A DNA stretch of 41,088 nt from an uncultured Bacteroides sp. (GCA_900546645.1 URDR01000019.1:1-41088); one strand, 5' to 3'. Numbered from the stretch's first letter, positions 1 to 8,281 are shown. Notes: generated from the sequence alone by a model not told the origin. Program-made: numbers and translations.

Positions 1-45
1 CAAAAGTCTTTCAAAGAACCGTTGCTTTCGTTGTGAAAGCGGATG

Positions 46-112
46 CAAAGGTAAAACGTTTTTTCTTAACCACCAAATTTTTTCGGAAGTTTTTTTTATT
101 TTTTTCTTTCGG
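46..112 (-). promoter_or_regulatory. rRNA-type promoter, proximal copy (P2)
   Basis: On the minus strand the -7 element TACCTTTG (46-53) and the -33 element TTTG (74-77) are separated by exactly 20 bases, the Bacteroides sigma-ABfr consensus. Immediately upstream (78-112) the minus strand is a run of A-tracts, as expected of an UP element. Downstream the sequence GCATCCGCTTTC is shared with the distal copy, and an initially transcribed hairpin (24-29 pairing with 35-40) follows. Bases 1-21 read on the minus strand as GGTTCTTTGAAAG and onward, resembling the boxA-like leader seen before Bacteroides 16S rRNA genes. The rRNA gene itself is outside the window, so its identity is inferred. Confidence 0.75.
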
Positions 113-263
113 GCAAAACCGGAAGAAAAAAAACATCAATTGAAGCATGGCCTTCTCGTTCTCTTATATAGTAATAAGATAAGATACCGAACCGGAGCTC
201 CATCGCGTCTCGCCGTTGTTCCATCATTTCATTCGTAATGTCTTTCCCTCTTGAAAGCGGATG

Positions 264-340
264 CAAAAGTAGGGGTTTTATGAATAACAGCCAAACTTTT
301 AGCAAGATTTTTTTGAAGTTTTTTCTCAGTTTTATACAAA
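264..340 (-). promoter_or_regulatory. rRNA-type promoter, distal copy (P1)
   Basis: The -7 element TACTTTTG (264-271) and -33 element TTTG (292-295) on the minus strand again have exactly 20 bases between them. As in the proximal copy, A-tracts containing AAAAAACTTC lie upstream (about 300-325), GCATCCGCTTTC lies just downstream, and a small hairpin (242-246 with 253-257) follows. Two copies this alike, 218 bp apart and facing the same way, indicate a duplicated strong promoter for a stable RNA operon to the left. Confidence 0.72.
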
Positions 341-945
341 TGCGCTGATTATCAGATGTGTTTAACAGCATATTTTTTAGAAATACGGTAAAGAGACGGG
401 GAAAATACACCTTTATTATATATAAGCACATGGAAACGGGAGGGGAAATGCGGGAGGAAAGAAGCGGGAAAAGGGTGTTCTGGGCAGAAAAAGCGTGGAT
501 GCAGGCAGGAAAAAGGGAGGAGATAAAGAGGAAAATATTCTTACAGGATTAAAATGCAGGCAGTCCGGAAAGCAAGAAAAGATGCCCACGCTGGGAAAAA
601 GGCACATTTTTTCTACAGGATAAGCAGAAAGGAGGGAAATAAAGGAAACAAAAACGGAGGGGAAAAGAAGAAAGAAGGCAAGAATGCAGAAAAAAACAAC
701 GGAGGGAAAAATCATCCGGAGACACGGAGATGCCCCCATGGTCGCCGGATGCTCTCCGAAAATGACAGGATTTTTCAATTCAAGCCCTTTCAAAAGGGCC
801 GGAAGAACAAAAAGGAACGGACGGAACGGAGTTTTAGAAATACATTGTTTGACCAACCAGCTCTATCCGAAAAAACACCAGGCAAAAAACAGAAACCAGC
901 ATCTCACATACGCCTTGGCGTTTCAATCCAAACACCAAGGAGAAT
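341..945. other. purine-rich region without a convincing gene
   Basis: From about 430 to 760 the plus strand is strongly enriched in A and G. Open frames exist on both strands (for example 554-982 plus and 416-856 minus), but their products are low-complexity (Lys/Gly/Asn-rich or Phe/Pro/Leu-rich), overlap each other and lack recognisable domains. I treat this as intergenic DNA upstream of the rRNA-type promoters. A short hairpin (GCCCTTT/AAAGGGC) lies near 784-799. Confidence 0.5.
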
Positions 946-984
946 AAAAAAAACGCCTAAGCATTTTAAAGCAAACGCTTAGGC
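946..984 (-). terminator. intrinsic terminator
   Basis: On the minus strand GCCTAAGC (977-984) pairs with GCTTAGGC (955-962) around a 14-base loop and is followed by G and eight Ts (946-953). It lies 137 bp beyond the carbonic anhydrase stop codon and is the first good terminator downstream of that gene. The 985-1121 stretch between them holds only a small palindrome (about 1034-1048). Confidence 0.7.
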
Positions 985-1121
985 ATACTTTTGCTGATTT
1001 TATTTTCACGACAAGCGAGTTTTTTCTACTCCAGCATAAACTTCGTTTATCTTAAGCATATCCGCCCGATTAACTAGACAAGAGCACCCAGAAGACACCA
1101 CCTCTAATGAGTCCGTTCAAA

Positions 1122-1667
1122 TTATTCTTCCACCTCAGTCAACTCACCCGTAGTAGAATGAATGATAAACCCTCTTACCACAATATCATGAGGAATCAAA
1201 GGATGATGCTTAACAATATGCACGCTTCTACGCACAGCGTCTTTTCCATCATCAAACCCACTCAGCCATGAACTCAGATTGATATCACAATACTCCATCA
1301 TTTCAATATGATCTTGCGAAACCCCACGCTCACGCATATGCCGCAACATCGTATCACTATCCATATGCTGCGCTCCACAGTCAGAATGCCCGATAATCAT
1401 AACCTCTTTCACTCCCAGTTCATAAATGGCAACCAACAAACTTCGCATAGCACTGCCGAAAGGATGAGTAATCGTTCCTCCGGCATTCTTGATCATCTTC
1501 ACATCTCCATTTTTTATGCCCAACGCAGCAGGGAGCAACTCGGTAAGACGTGTATCCATACAGGTAACAATGGCTATCTTTTTATCCGGATATTTATTGG
1601 TAATATACCTTTCATACCCTTTCTCTGCCACAAACGAAGCATTATATGCAAGCAATTCGTCTATCAT
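1122..1667 (-). CDS. beta-class carbonic anhydrase
   Basis: Encodes a 181-residue zinc enzyme for reversible hydration of CO2 to bicarbonate, presumably cytosolic because no signal peptide is seen. The zinc and catalytic dyad residues of the beta class are present: C36-x-D38-x-R40 and H94-x-x-C97 (sequence GHSDCG). The length is near the short end of the beta family and resembles the compact single-domain bacterial and archaeal type. The gene is divergent from the AICAR formyltransferase gene; bicarbonate supply fits carboxylation steps, including purine synthesis, but any functional link is only inference. The ATG at 1667 is preceded by a -7 element at 1695-1702. Family assignment is secure; the physiological role is not. 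Confidence 0.93.
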   Translation of the reverse strand: MIDELLAYNASFVAEKGYERYITNKYPDKKIAIVTCMDTRLTELLPAALGIKNGDVKMIKNAGGTITHPFGSAMRSLLVAIYELGVKEVMIIGHSDCGAQHMDSDTMLRHMRERGVSQDHIEMMEYCDINLSSWLSGFDDGKDAVRRSVHIVKHHPLIPHDIVVRGFIIHSTTGELTEVEE

Positions 1668-1694
1668 AATTCTTTATTTAACAGTTGACAAAAG

Positions 1695-1702
1695 CAAAAG
1701 TA
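1695..1702 (-). promoter_or_regulatory. -7 element for carbonic anhydrase gene
   Basis: TACTTTTG on the minus strand, 27 bases before the start codon, matches the Bacteroides -7 consensus. No good TTTG is found at the expected -33 position, so this is a moderate call. Confidence 0.5.
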
Positions 1703-1747
1703 CATATTTTTAAATTCCCGATATTCAGTTTTCAATTTAAAAATACG

Positions 1748-1755
1748 TATTTTTG
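1748..1755 (+). promoter_or_regulatory. -7 element for AICAR formyltransferase gene
   Basis: TATTTTTG on the plus strand, 26 bases before the ATG at 1782. The -33 region is AT-rich without a clean TTTG. Confidence 0.5.
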
Positions 1756-1781
1756 TAGAAAATTCAAACCAACAAACAATT

Positions 1782-2960
1782 ATGGCAAAAGAATTAGAAT
1801 TAAAGTACGGCTGTAACCCCAACCAAAAGCCAGCCCGTATTTTTATGAAAGAAGGAGAACTGCCCATTGAAGTTTTAAACGGACGTCCCGGATACATCAA
1901 TTTCCTCGACGCTTTAAACGGATGGCAGTTAGTAAAAGAACTGAAAGAAGCTACAGGAATGCCTGCTGCTACCTCATTCAAACATGTCAGCCCCGCAGGT
2001 GCGGCTATCGGACTGGAACTGGACGAAACCATGAAAAAGATTTATTTCGTAGATGGCTTACCTCTATCTCCGCTAGCTAATGCTTATGTTCGTGCACGCG
2101 GAGCAGACCGTATGTCTTCATATGGTGACTTTATAGCTTTAAGCGATGTATGCGATGAAGCCACTGCCCGTTTCATTAACCGAGAAGTATCAGATGGCGT
2201 TATTGCACCGGGATACACTGACGAGGCTTTGGAAATTCTGAAGAACAAACGCAAGGGTACTTATAATGTAATCAAAATAGACCCGAACTATACACCCGCA
2301 CCCATTGAAACAAAAGAAGTATTCGGAGTTACTTTTGAACAAGGACGTAATGAAATCAAACTGAACGGAGAAGAGCTGTTTGCAAATATCCCGACCCAGA
2401 ATAAGCATTTCCCGGAAAGCGCCAAACACGACCTGATGATTGCACTCATCACACTGAAATATACACAGTCAAACTCGGTATGCTATGTAAAAGACGGTCA
2501 AGCCATTGGTATCGGAGCCGGACAGCAGAGCCGTATCCACTGCACGCGCCTTGCCGGAAACAAAGCCGACATCTGGTACTTGCGCCAGCATCCGAAAGTA
2601 TTAAATCTACCCTGGATTGAAAAGATACGCCGTGCCGACCGCGACAACACCATCGATATTTACATCAGCGAAGACCACGAAGACGTATTAGCCGACGGAG
2701 TTTGGCAGCAGTTCTTTACAGAGAAACCAGAAGTGTTGACCAGAGAAGAAAAACGTGCCTGGCTTGATACACTGAAAGGTGTTTCATTAGGTTCGGATGC
2801 ATTCTTCCCCTTCGGAGACAACATTGAACGCGCCCACAAGAGCGGAGTAGAATACATTGCCCAAGCCGGAGGTTCGGTACGTGATGACCATGTAATTGAA
2901 ACCTGCGACAAATACGGTATCGCCATGGCATTTACCGGTATCCGCCTGTTCCATCATTAA
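1782..2960 (+). CDS. stand-alone AICAR formyltransferase (PurH-like)
   Basis: A 392-residue cytosolic protein homologous to the formyltransferase half of PurH, which converts AICAR and 10-formyl-tetrahydrofolate to FAICAR in purine synthesis. The hallmark SFKHVSPAGAA motif carries the catalytic Lys67-His68 pair. The N-terminal IMP cyclohydrolase (MGS-like) domain of bifunctional PurH (about 510-530 residues in total) is absent; the protein begins almost directly with AICARFT-type sequence. Such one-domain forms are known in Bacteroidetes and elsewhere. Either another protein supplies the cyclohydrolase step, or this copy has a separate role. It is monocistronic, bounded by its own promoter and a strong terminator at 3001-3061. 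Confidence 0.9.
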   Translation: MAKELELKYGCNPNQKPARIFMKEGELPIEVLNGRPGYINFLDALNGWQLVKELKEATGMPAATSFKHVSPAGAAIGLELDETMKKIYFVDGLPLSPLANAYVRARGADRMSSYGDFIALSDVCDEATARFINREVSDGVIAPGYTDEALEILKNKRKGTYNVIKIDPNYTPAPIETKEVFGVTFEQGRNEIKLNGEELFANIPTQNKHFPESAKHDLMIALITLKYTQSNSVCYVKDGQAIGIGAGQQSRIHCTRLAGNKADIWYLRQHPKVLNLPWIEKIRRADRDNTIDIYISEDHEDVLADGVWQQFFTEKPEVLTREEKRAWLDTLKGVSLGSDAFFPFGDNIERAHKSGVEYIAQAGGSVRDDHVIETCDKYGIAMAFTGIRLFHH

Positions 2961-3000
2961 TCAGTCTGATTAAACAGAACAAATACCAAGTTTATATATA

Positions 3001-3061
3001 AAGAGGTGTAAAAATACAGTTTGACAGCTTAAGCTGCGCTGCATTTTTACACCTCTTTTCT
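3001..3061. terminator. bidirectional terminator
   Basis: A perfect 15-bp inverted repeat (3001-3015 with 3043-3057) encloses a 27-base loop that itself contains the palindrome CAGCTTAAGCTG. T-rich sequence follows on the plus strand (3056-3059). It sits between convergent genes and can serve the formyltransferase gene and the leftward barrel gene at 3094. Confidence 0.85.
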
Positions 3062-3093
3062 ATCTGATAGAGAAGCTAGCCTCAGGTTCTCTG

Positions 3094-3747
3094 TCAGAAT
3101 TTATATCCTGCGGTAAAGAAAAAAGCAAGATTCTTCGGTGATTTTCCACTGGCAATTTTGCAGAATCCAAACTCTCCGTCCAATCCTACCGTCCATTTCG
3201 CAAAATCAAGAGCAACTCCTGCCTGCAAGCCGGCATCAAAACGATTTAACCCCTCAATCTTCTGTCTCAACACTTCTGAATCGCCAAAAGAATTGACAGA
3301 AACACTCAAGTCATCCACATCGACTGAAGTTTTACCGTTCACACCGTATGCCAGATAAGGACCTACCGTAAACACCATATCAAAATTACTAGCCGTACCC
3401 ACATGGAAGGCTGCCAATAAAGGCATTTCAAAATAATTCTGATTCACATGTGCATCAACCACACCAATCTCAGATCCCATTCCCAAATCAGCTCCAGTAA
3501 GGTCAACATCCAGACTTGCTCCCTTAGAAACCCAAGCCAATCCGGTTTGAAAAGAAACCAGTCCAGTTAAAGGCACATCCAGCCCCACTCCCACCTTAGT
3601 ATTAAAGAGCGGATTACTTCCATCGGCATTCTTTCCCATCCATGTACTCATTCCCAGACCAAGCTCCATACTCCAGGTGACTTTCGTCTGTGCAGTTGCT
3701 GTAAATATAGAGCATATACATACAACTAAAAGAATCAACTTTTTCAT
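3094..3747 (-). CDS. outer-membrane beta-barrel protein (PorT/OMP_b-brl type)
   Basis: About 217 residues. An N-terminal signal peptide ends near TATAQ (about residues 1-20), followed by alternating amphipathic strands with many Gly and aromatic residues, ending FFFTAGYKF with the terminal Phe typical of barrels. This fits a small eight-stranded outer-membrane barrel of the Bacteroidetes porin-like family; the substrate or function is unknown. The ATG at 3747 is preferred over a TTG at 3753, since MKKLILL is a normal signal-peptide start. A second barrel gene lies immediately upstream on the same strand with its own terminator between them. Confidence 0.8.
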   Translation of the reverse strand: MKKLILLVVCICSIFTATAQTKVTWSMELGLGMSTWMGKNADGSNPLFNTKVGVGLDVPLTGLVSFQTGLAWVSKGASLDVDLTGADLGMGSEIGVVDAHVNQNYFEMPLLAAFHVGTASNFDMVFTVGPYLAYGVNGKTSVDVDDLSVSVNSFGDSEVLRQKIEGLNRFDAGLQAGVALDFAKWTVGLDGEFGFCKIASGKSPKNLAFFFTAGYKF

Positions 3748-3903
3748 AAGCAAACTATTTATATTAGATTATACGTAAACATACGAATAAGAAAAACAGC
3801 TTAAAGCAGTATTTCAACCGATCACAGTTTGAACCGATTCAAGAACTACCTTCACACAAATGTATGAAGTTTCTTTATATAGGCAAACAAAAAGCAAAAA
3901 AAA

Positions 3904-3929
3904 GAAGCTGTAACTTACATTACAACTTC
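3904..3929 (-). terminator. intrinsic terminator between the two barrel genes
   Basis: On the minus strand GAAGTTGTAA pairs with TTACAGCTTC (10 bp, one G-U pair) around a 6-base loop, followed by a run of eight Ts (3896-3903). It lies 38 bp beyond the stop of the 3967-4503 gene, so that gene is probably transcribed separately from the one at 3094. Confidence 0.8.
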
Positions 3930-3966
3930 TTTTCTTTATAAAAATACTAATACGGTTTCTCTAATC

Positions 3967-4503
3967 TTAAAACTCACAGTGAATACCGATTGAAATATCT
4001 TCACTGTCAACAGTTACACCAAATCCGTCATTGTGCATGTTCTTATAATAGTCATCACGGTATCCGGCAAAACCAAGCTTAGTAACAAAGCTCAATCTGT
4101 GGTTCAATTTCACAGCCAATCCCGGCTTGATACCGATTTCGAAACCGCTGATATTATCATGATGCTTAGGACTTACAACAGAAAATCCAAATCCCATATC
4201 CAAGAACAGACGAACGATTTTATTTTCATAGAAAGAGTAACGAGCGTAAGGTGCCAAAGCAAAAGAAGTAGTTTTAGCTTCGTAATCACCATCCCAGCCA
4301 TTAAAAGCCAGTGCCAGTTCACCTCCGATAGCCCACTTTGAGTTCAGATTATAACCGAAATCAGGAGTGATAGAGAAAGAAGTCTTGTCAATATCAGTGT
4401 TTCTCCACAAGCTGATTCCACCACCCAAATACATTTCCTGTGCCTGAGCTGCCAATGCAGTAAACAGCACAACAACTACCAATAAAATTTTCTTCATAAT
4501 CAT
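3967..4503 (-). CDS. small outer-membrane beta-barrel protein
   Basis: 178 residues with a signal peptide (cleavage likely after AAQA, residue about 21) and a repeated pattern of amphipathic strands: GGGISLWRNTD, WAIGGELALAF, FALAPYARYSF, IVRLFLDMGFGFSV and ISIGIHCEF at the C-terminus. This is an OmpW/OmpA-N-like eight-strand barrel of the Bacteroidetes OMP_b-brl group. Two in-frame ATGs (4503 and 4497) are possible; the second gives MKKILLVV and is equally plausible. No function can be assigned from sequence. It shares little direct sequence with the neighbouring barrel at 3094 but has the same size class. Confidence 0.78.
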   Translation of the reverse strand: MIMKKILLVVVVLFTALAAQAQEMYLGGGISLWRNTDIDKTSFSITPDFGYNLNSKWAIGGELALAFNGWDGDYEAKTTSFALAPYARYSFYENKIVRLFLDMGFGFSVVSPKHHDNISGFEIGIKPGLAVKLNHRLSFVTKLGFAGYRDDYYKNMHNDGFGVTVDSEDISIGIHCEF

Positions 4504-4570
4504 AATTGTTTAAATTAAGTTTATAGTTTTGTGATAAATAAAAATGCAATAATACAAAAGAAGCCTTGAC

Positions 4571-4762
4571 TTACCCATTCTTATGGCGAGTAGCACGACG
4601 TCGACGATACTCCGCTTTCATCTTAGCCGAGCCGGAGCCATGCAGTCCCGTAATATATGTCTTTTTCTTAGCCTTCGTCTTCACTTTTTCTTCCTTGCCT
4701 CCAGACGGCGACTTGCCTCCCTTAAAGACAATTCCGCTTGTTAGAATTTTTTCTATATCCAT
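4571..4762 (-). CDS. small basic protein, unknown
   Basis: 63 residues beginning MDIEKILTSGIVFKGGK and ending in a strongly basic tail (AEYRRRRATRHKNG); Lys, Arg and Gly dominate. The start codon is only 5 bases after the stop of the B3/B4-domain gene, so translation is probably coupled in a two-gene operon. A nucleic-acid or ribosome-associated role is suggested by the charge, but no family was recognised. The overlapping plus-strand frame (4566-4775) looks like its shadow. Because the composition is low complexity, coding status rests mainly on position. Confidence 0.55.
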   Translation of the reverse strand: MDIEKILTSGIVFKGGKSPSGGKEEKVKTKAKKKTYITGLHGSGSAKMKAEYRRRRATRHKNG

Positions 4763-4767
4763 AGTTG

Positions 4768-5439
4768 TTATTTAAAATAAACCAGCTCAACGTTTCGAGC
4801 CTCAGCAAAAGTTTTCAATAAATCCACCAAATACTGTGCAGCGTCCTCCAGTCCTTCTTCACCGCTATATCCATTCATAATAGCCAGCAAGTGAGAGGTA
4901 TGCTCTGATATTTTGGTACGTTCATTATCACTGGTAGGAGTCCCTACTCCTCCCACTTCATCCCGATAAACCGGCATGCCTTCTATATTCAGCTCCCCTC
5001 TGCCTATTCCCTCATAAGGTTCACCAGCCTTACCAATACCCAGCACCAGGCGGTCGCCCTGAATCTTATCTAAATCAAATCCGCCTATCGAGTGTCCGCT
5101 ATAAATCGATGCCAAATTGATTAAATCCACCAAAGTATCTATTTGATATAAAGGTATTCCCCTTAAGATACGCCTGCAAAGTGCCTCCGAAGAAGGGCGG
5201 TAACGGCTGGGGTCTTTTCCGCATTTCTTATAAGCCTGGCGCGTAGCCTGAATAGCCGGCATCTCCTTTATAGAATCAACCGTATATTTCTGGCGGTATA
5301 TTTCCGTAAATTCTTCAATGCGTTTCCACAACGATTCGTTATACGCAGAGTTAGTCACTTCTGCAAAAACAGCAACTCCACGAAACTGAGGCCACGCTGT
5401 TCTCAACTCATCAGAAACTTCTACTATTACTTTTTTCAT
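4768..5439 (-). CDS. B3/B4 tRNA-binding-domain protein
   Basis: About 223 residues related to the B3/B4 domain of phenylalanyl-tRNA synthetase beta subunit (free-standing family, COG3382-like). Seen features: MPAIQATRQAYKKCGKDP, RYRPSSEALCRRILRG, LVDLINLASIYSGHSIGGFD and DEVGGVGTPTSDNERTKI, which follow the order of that domain. In PheRS this fold carries the editing site; the role of stand-alone versions, possibly clearing mischarged tRNA, is not established. An upstream in-frame ATG at 5469 is rejected because the promoter -7 element (5458-5465) lies inside that extension, so the transcript would begin after it; ATG 5439 is the start. A small basic gene follows 5 bases after its stop. Confidence 0.85.
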   Translation of the reverse strand: MKKVIVEVSDELRTAWPQFRGVAVFAEVTNSAYNESLWKRIEEFTEIYRQKYTVDSIKEMPAIQATRQAYKKCGKDPSRYRPSSEALCRRILRGIPLYQIDTLVDLINLASIYSGHSIGGFDLDKIQGDRLVLGIGKAGEPYEGIGRGELNIEGMPVYRDEVGGVGTPTSDNERTKISEHTSHLLAIMNGYSGEEGLEDAAQYLVDLLKTFAEARNVELVYFK

Positions 5440-5457
5440 ATTTACAAAATCGAGCGG

Positions 5458-5489
5458 CAAAGGTAACATATTCCCCTTTCATCCTCAAA
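5458..5489 (-). promoter_or_regulatory. promoter of the B3/B4 gene
   Basis: Minus-strand -7 TACCTTTG (5458-5465) and -33 TTTG (5486-5489) with a spacer of exactly 20 bases, a perfect match to the Bacteroides consensus. It decides the start of the gene: initiation must be downstream of the alternative ATG at 5469. Confidence 0.8.
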
Positions 5490-5657
5490 CATTTTTCTCC
5501 TTTTTTACTTTCTGTTTTACCTCTAAAGAGAGCCCGCGCGGCAAAAGACTTCCCTTTTATCTGTATACTAAAAAAACAGGCATAGGTTTGTTAGTATAAA
5601 AAGTTACAAAAGCGCCGTTTCTACCTTTCTTTCATCCTCATCTGTCGGTTTATTTTG

Positions 5658-5665
5658 TATCTTTG
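5658..5665 (+). promoter_or_regulatory. -7 element for the amino-acid permease gene
   Basis: TATCTTTG on the plus strand, 32 bases before the ATG at 5698. The -33 position lacks a clean TTTG. Confidence 0.55.
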
Positions 5666-5697
5666 CACCCTCTTATGCATCAAACATAAAAACAAAA

Positions 5698-7353
5698 ATG
5701 GGATTATTTATCAGAAAAAGTATAGACGCGCTACAGGCAGAAGCAAACGAGTCGGGCAGCAAGACCCTCAAGCGGGTATTAGGTCCGGTCAGCCTGATAG
5801 CATTAGGAGTAGGAGTTATAATTGGAGCCGGATTGTTTTCTATTACCGGAACCGTTGCAGCCACTTATACAGGTCCGGCCATTACCCTTTCGTTTATCAT
5901 AGCAGCTATCGGATGCTGCTTTGCCGGATTATGTTATGCTGAATTTGCTTCCATGATTCCAGTTTCAGGAAGTGCCTACACCTATTCTTATGCCACAATG
6001 GGTGAATTGATTGCATGGATAATCGGATGGGATTTAGTATTAGAATATACCGTGGCCGCAACCACTGTCAGTATAAGCTGGAGCAGATACCTGGTGGTAT
6101 TCTTACAAGGCATCGGTATTCACCTTCCCCATACACTGACCGCCTGCCCTTGGGACGGAGGTATCATCAACATTCCAGCCATGCTGATAGTCATACTCAT
6201 GAGCCTCATCTTGATGCGAGGAACGGCAGGAAGTTCATTCTTTAACGGATTAATCGTGTTCCTTAAAATAGCCGTCATTCTGGTTTTTGTCGTTTTAGGA
6301 TGGCAGTTTATCCAAACCGAGAACTATATTCCTTATATTCCCGAAAACACCGGAACATTAGGAGAATTCGGCTGGTCCGGCATTTTACGAGGAGCAGCCA
6401 TCGTATTCTTTGCCTTCTTAGGTTTCGATGCAGTAAGCACAGCAGCCCAAGAAACTAAAAATCCGAAGCGCGACATGCCTATCGGTATCTTGGTTTCTCT
6501 CCTTATATGCACGGTTCTTTATATTCTCTTTGCTCATGTCATGACCGGAGTGGCCCATTACACCAACTTTGCCGGACAAGTAGGAATTGCTCCCGTAGCT
6601 GTTGCCATCGAACAGATGGGAACCCTAGATGCAAACGGATTAATTGTACCAGCTTATCCATGGCTAAACAAGGCAATCGTACTTGCCATCCTCTTCGGTT
6701 ATTGCTCCGTCATTATGGTAACGCTACTCGGACAAAGCCGTGTATTTCTAAGCATGAGCCGTGACGGATTACTTCCACCTTTCTTCTCACGCATCAACGA
6801 ACGCTTCCGTACGCCTCTACATAGCAATCTGCTGTTCATGGTCGTAGTCAGCTTGCTTGCCGGCCTTGTTCCGGCTGAAGTGGCAGGCGAAATGACCAGT
6901 ATCGGCACCCTGCTTGCATTTACCCTTGTATGTGCAGCCATACTGATAGTCCGCAAAACCATGCCCCATGTACATCGGAGTTTTAAAACTCCCTTCGTTC
7001 CTTTCATCCCCATCATGGGTATACTGACCTGCCTATGCATGATGTGTTTTCTACCTGCAGACACGTGGATACGTCTCGTGTTATGGATGCTGATTGGGTT
7101 AGATATTTATGCCTGCTACGGAATAAAGCATAGTAAACTTGAGTCTGGACAAGAACACAGAAAAGGAGATATCGTACTCAATATTTTAGGTCTGGTTCTT
7201 GCTGTGCTGAGCGTCATAACCGGATTATGGCATCAACAAACCGTGGGATGGAATGCAGACAAAACACTGCTGACCATATCCTTCATTTTTGCATTCACCC
7301 ACTGTGCTTATTATATGTGGCGTACATGGAAGCACTCACATGCGCACGGGTAA
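5698..7353 (+). CDS. APC-family amino acid permease
   Basis: 551 residues, highly hydrophobic with about 12 to 14 membrane segments. The first transmembrane region GVGVIIGAGLFSITG is the classical APC signature, followed by CYAEFASMIPVSGSAYTYSYATMGELIAWIIGWDL split over helices 2 and 3, and GFDAVSTAAQETKNPKRDMPIGI around helix 6. This matches the cationic/neutral amino-acid transporter (CAT/YfnA-like) group that imports amino acids with protons. Two extra C-terminal helices are present (about residues 490-545), as in the longer CAT-like members. It is followed after 105 bp by cysQ on the same strand; no clear terminator separates them, so read-through is possible. Substrate is not determinable. 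Confidence 0.9.
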   Translation: MGLFIRKSIDALQAEANESGSKTLKRVLGPVSLIALGVGVIIGAGLFSITGTVAATYTGPAITLSFIIAAIGCCFAGLCYAEFASMIPVSGSAYTYSYATMGELIAWIIGWDLVLEYTVAATTVSISWSRYLVVFLQGIGIHLPHTLTACPWDGGIINIPAMLIVILMSLILMRGTAGSSFFNGLIVFLKIAVILVFVVLGWQFIQTENYIPYIPENTGTLGEFGWSGILRGAAIVFFAFLGFDAVSTAAQETKNPKRDMPIGILVSLLICTVLYILFAHVMTGVAHYTNFAGQVGIAPVAVAIEQMGTLDANGLIVPAYPWLNKAIVLAILFGYCSVIMVTLLGQSRVFLSMSRDGLLPPFFSRINERFRTPLHSNLLFMVVVSLLAGLVPAEVAGEMTSIGTLLAFTLVCAAILIVRKTMPHVHRSFKTPFVPFIPIMGILTCLCMMCFLPADTWIRLVLWMLIGLDIYACYGIKHSKLESGQEHRKGDIVLNILGLVLAVLSVITGLWHQQTVGWNADKTLLTISFIFAFTHCAYYMWRTWKHSHAHG

Positions 7354-7458
7354 TTTTCTTAAAAGAAGTTATAAATAAGAGGTAAGGACAAAAAAAACGA
7401 GTAATCAACCACTTATAATTATCAGAAAAGCTGTTATTTTACAACAATTTACGCTATT

Positions 7459-8271
7459 ATGGATAAAAATATACTATTGTTCGCCATCCGAGCTGCTGTA
7501 AAAGCCGGAGCGAAAATCATGGAAGTGTACACCGACCCCAACGCTGATTTTGAAATAGAAAGAAAAGCAGATAATTCACCGCTGACCATTGCCGACAAGA
7601 AGGCACATGAGGCTATTGCTGAAATTCTGAAAGCAACTCCCTATCCCATTTTAAGTGAAGAAGGGAAAAAAATTGCAGCAGAAGAACGCCAAACGTGGAA
7701 TGAATTATGGATTGTTGACCCGCTTGACGGAACAAAAGAGTTTATAAAGCGGAATGGTGAATTTACAGTAAACATCGCTTATGTGAAAAACGGAACTCCT
7801 GAGGCAGGAGTTATCTATATCCCAGTCAAACAAGAACTCTATATAGCCGATTGCCAGACGGGAGCATATAAATTATGCAATATAATGGTATTAGATGATT
7901 GCGAAACATTCGATACACTCATTACACGAGCCACGCGCCTGCCTTATAGCGACAGCCATAAGCGAGATGCATTCACCATCGTTGCTTCACGCTCACACCT
8001 CAGCCCGGAAACTGAGGCTTATATTGAAGAAATGAAACAGCGACACGCCCACGTAGAAACTATTTCAAGCGGAAGTTCCTTAAAATTGTGCCTGATAGCA
8101 GAGGGAAAAGCCGATGTTTATCCGCGATTTGCACCAACCATGGAATGGGATACGGCGGCCGGACATGCCATTATCCGCGCTGCCGGAAAAGAAGTATACC
8201 AAGCCAACAGTTCCCTCCCGCTTCAATATAACAAAACGGACTTACTGAATCCTTGGTTTATCGCTGAATAA
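7459..8271 (+). CDS. cysQ: 3'(2'),5'-bisphosphate nucleotidase CysQ
   Basis: 270 residues of the inositol-monophosphatase superfamily. It hydrolyses PAP (3'-phosphoadenosine 5'-phosphate), the by-product of PAPS-dependent reactions, to AMP. Metal-binding motifs: SEE at about residues 72-74, D87-P-L-D90-G-T in VDPLDGTKEF, and D231 in WDTAAGHAII. It is the first gene of a run with only 10 to 14 base gaps: SLC13 permease, cysC, cysD, cysN, sulfotransferase. In this context it would clear PAP generated by the sulfotransferase, which otherwise inhibits it. The 7354-7458 gap holds no clear consensus promoter. Confidence 0.92.
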   Translation: MDKNILLFAIRAAVKAGAKIMEVYTDPNADFEIERKADNSPLTIADKKAHEAIAEILKATPYPILSEEGKKIAAEERQTWNELWIVDPLDGTKEFIKRNGEFTVNIAYVKNGTPEAGVIYIPVKQELYIADCQTGAYKLCNIMVLDDCETFDTLITRATRLPYSDSHKRDAFTIVASRSHLSPETEAYIEEMKQRHAHVETISSGSSLKLCLIAEGKADVYPRFAPTMEWDTAAGHAIIRAAGKEVYQANSSLPLQYNKTDLLNPWFIAE

Positions 8272-8281
8272 GACAAAACTC

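Noticed and set aside
554..982. 142-residue plus-strand frame, and an overlapping 146-residue minus-strand frame at 416-856
   Set aside because: Low-complexity Lys/Gly/Asn or Phe/Pro/Leu composition caused by the purine skew, no domain, and the plus-strand frame runs into the terminator hairpin at 955-984.
5440..5469. Upstream ATG of the B3/B4-domain gene
   Set aside because: The perfect promoter -7 element lies inside this extension, so the mRNA would start after that ATG.
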